A stretch of 64,000 nucleotides of DNA, from contig OZ251578.1 of assembly GCA_965243835.1 (NCBI GenBank), positions 1,860,001 to 1,924,000 of the forward strand, given 5' to 3'. Source of the stretch: G965202665 sp965243835 (GTDB lineage: Bacteria > Actinomycetota > Acidimicrobiia > Spongiisociales > Spongiisociaceae). Under the pieces are notes generated by a model that was given only the letters and a program-made list of their open reading frames with translations, was not told the DNA's origin and ran no database searches. Both the position numbers and the translations under genes were made by a program. Positions within the stretch are counted from its first letter, which is position 1. Each line of letters begins with the position of its first letter. Shown here piece after piece: positions 63,021-64,000 of this stretch.

Positions 63021-63979
63021 TTTATTCCTCCCAAGCACTCCCGGGCGCGGAGTCCGGCTCCGATCACGCCCGCTCTCTCCCCCAGGCTAGCCCGCACGAT
63101 GGGGGTGGGATCCCGATGCTCGCCGCCTTCCAGGGCGCGGGCGAAAGCGGCCCGGGTGTCGGCCAGCAACAGATCGCCCGCCTCGGACACCCCGCCCCCC
63201 ACCACCACCACCTCCGGATCGAAAGCCGCCACCAGCCCGGCGATTCCCATGCCCAGCCATCCGGCCATCTCCGACAAGGCGGTCGCCGCATCCGGGTCGC
63301 CCTCCAAGGCCGCTTGCGTTAGATGTTCCCCCCGGGGGGCGTCCCCGGCCAGTTTGGCCACCAGCCCGCTGGGCCGGGCGGCCGCCAAGTCGCGGGCCAT
63401 CTGATCCAATCGCCGCCCGGAGGCGAAAGTCTCCCAGCACCCCCGCTGGCCGCAGGTGCACAAGGGCCCGCCCACGTCCACGATCATATGGCCGATTTCG
63501 CCGGCGTAGGAACGTCCGTGGTACGGAGCCCCGTTGATTATCCATCCCCCCCCGATGCCGGTGCCGAGGGTGATCATCAGCACATGCCGGCAGCCGACTG
63601 CGGCCCCCATCCGGGTTTCGGCCAGGGCGGCCAGGTTGGCGTCGTTGTCCACCACCGTCGGCAATCCCAGTTCATCCTGGAAAATTTCCCGGAAACGGAC
63701 CCGGCGGCCCTCCACGTTGGGACCCCAGGCCAGCACCCCGGCGGCGGCTCTCACCAATCCGGCCGCCCCGATGCCCACCGCCCGCACCTCGGGGGTGATC
63801 ATTTCCGCCGCCGCCTCCACCGGCACGAACTCCATCGCCTCCCCGGTGGCGGGACGGGGCCGGGAGGTGAAATCGACGATCCCGCCCGCGGCATCCACCA
63901 GGGCCATGGCCATCTTGGTGCCCCCCAAGTCGATGCCCAGGGTGAGGCCCCCGGCCGGATATGCGTCCATAACCTTCAT
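63017..63979 (-). CDS. ROK-family sugar kinase (glucokinase-like)
   Basis: A 320-aa kinase: phosphate-binding LGIDLGGTKMAMALVD at the N-terminus, VVDNDANLAALAE with the catalytic aspartate, TLGTGIGGGWIINGAPYHG, EIGHM and the zinc motif CTCGQRGCWE, then the adenosine site VVVGGGVSEAG. Most such actinobacterial proteins phosphorylate glucose, but N-acetyl sugars are possible. No DNA-binding domain, so it is a kinase rather than a repressor. ATG at 63979 used; ATG at 63970 is an alternative. Confidence 0.9.
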   Translation of the reverse strand: MKVMDAYPAGGLTLGIDLGGTKMAMALVDAAGGIVDFTSRPRPATGEAMEFVPVEAAAEMITPEVRAVGIGAAGLVRAAAGVLAWGPNVEGRRVRFREIFQDELGLPTVVDNDANLAALAETRMGAAVGCRHVLMITLGTGIGGGWIINGAPYHGRSYAGEIGHMIVDVGGPLCTCGQRGCWETFASGRRLDQMARDLAAARPSGLVAKLAGDAPRGEHLTQAALEGDPDAATALSEMAGWLGMGIAGLVAAFDPEVVVVGGGVSEAGDLLLADTRAAFARALEGGEHRDPTPIVRASLGERAGVIGAGLRARECLGGIK

Positions 63980-64000
63980 TCTAACGGGCCGGAAGGCGTT

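Overview
The window is high-GC DNA, most likely from an actinobacterium. The evidence is a DUF222/HNH (13E12-type) gene with decayed relatives, a DUF3040 membrane protein, an F420-type luciferase-like oxidoreductase, a VapBC45-like toxin-antitoxin locus and cysteine-containing SLH domains. It could be Acidimicrobiia-like, but the class is inferred from gene content only.

Layout. Positions 1-5984 (minus) hold valS (3' end outside the window), clpX, clpP, tig, tRNA-His and tRNA-Arg: housekeeping translation and protein quality control. Positions 6186-12535 (plus) are accessory: a DNA methyltransferase fused to an HNH nuclease, a secreted SLH/Cache-like protein, two decayed DUF222/HNH copies, one intact copy behind a near-consensus promoter, and an IS481-type remnant with terminal inverted repeats.

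Positions 12538-27083 form the most distinctive block: what looks like a complete coenzyme M (CoM)-dependent epoxide carboxylation pathway together with CoM biosynthesis genes. Minus strand: XecA-type epoxyalkane:CoM transferase, an unrecognised 308-aa protein, an aspartase/fumarase-superfamily lyase, a fold-type II PLP enzyme, a possible 84-aa ORF, a second lyase, a small zinc ribbon, and separately an R-type hydroxypropyl-CoM dehydrogenase. Plus strand: S-type dehydrogenase, two CoA-transferase subunits, an NDP-forming acyl-CoA synthetase, 2-ketopropyl-CoM carboxylase/oxidoreductase and a ComA-type phosphosulfolactate synthase. Together they would make CoM from phosphoenolpyruvate and sulfite, load an epoxide on it, oxidise the alcohol, carboxylate to acetoacetate and activate that to a CoA ester. 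No alkene monooxygenase is in the window.

Positions 27104-34693 carry assorted genes (LLM oxidoreductase, SRPBCC, winged-helix protein, HicB-like protein, thioredoxin-like protein, HNH, MerR, DUF3040, dinB, histidine phosphatase). Positions 34769-37855 are a VapBC45-like locus in which the antitoxin is triplicated in an ~800-bp tandem array and the toxin carries a fourth antitoxin tail fused in frame. Positions 37916-38913 encode two membrane proteins. Positions 38955-44623 (minus) are a fatty acid synthesis operon (fabD-fabH-fabG-acpP-fabF) followed by a C5-cytosine methyltransferase and a frameshifted antitoxin. Another HNH remnant lies at 44785-44943.

Positions 45028-62437 hold three tandem paralogues of about 1,830-1,847 residues: signal peptide, many Calx-beta-like repeats, Gly/Pro linker and three SLH repeats. 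Each sits behind a predicted promoter whose -35/-10 spacer contains a run of 11-12 G, so phase-variable expression is likely, and the coding regions look mosaic. The window ends with a DUF1232 protein and a ROK-family sugar kinase.
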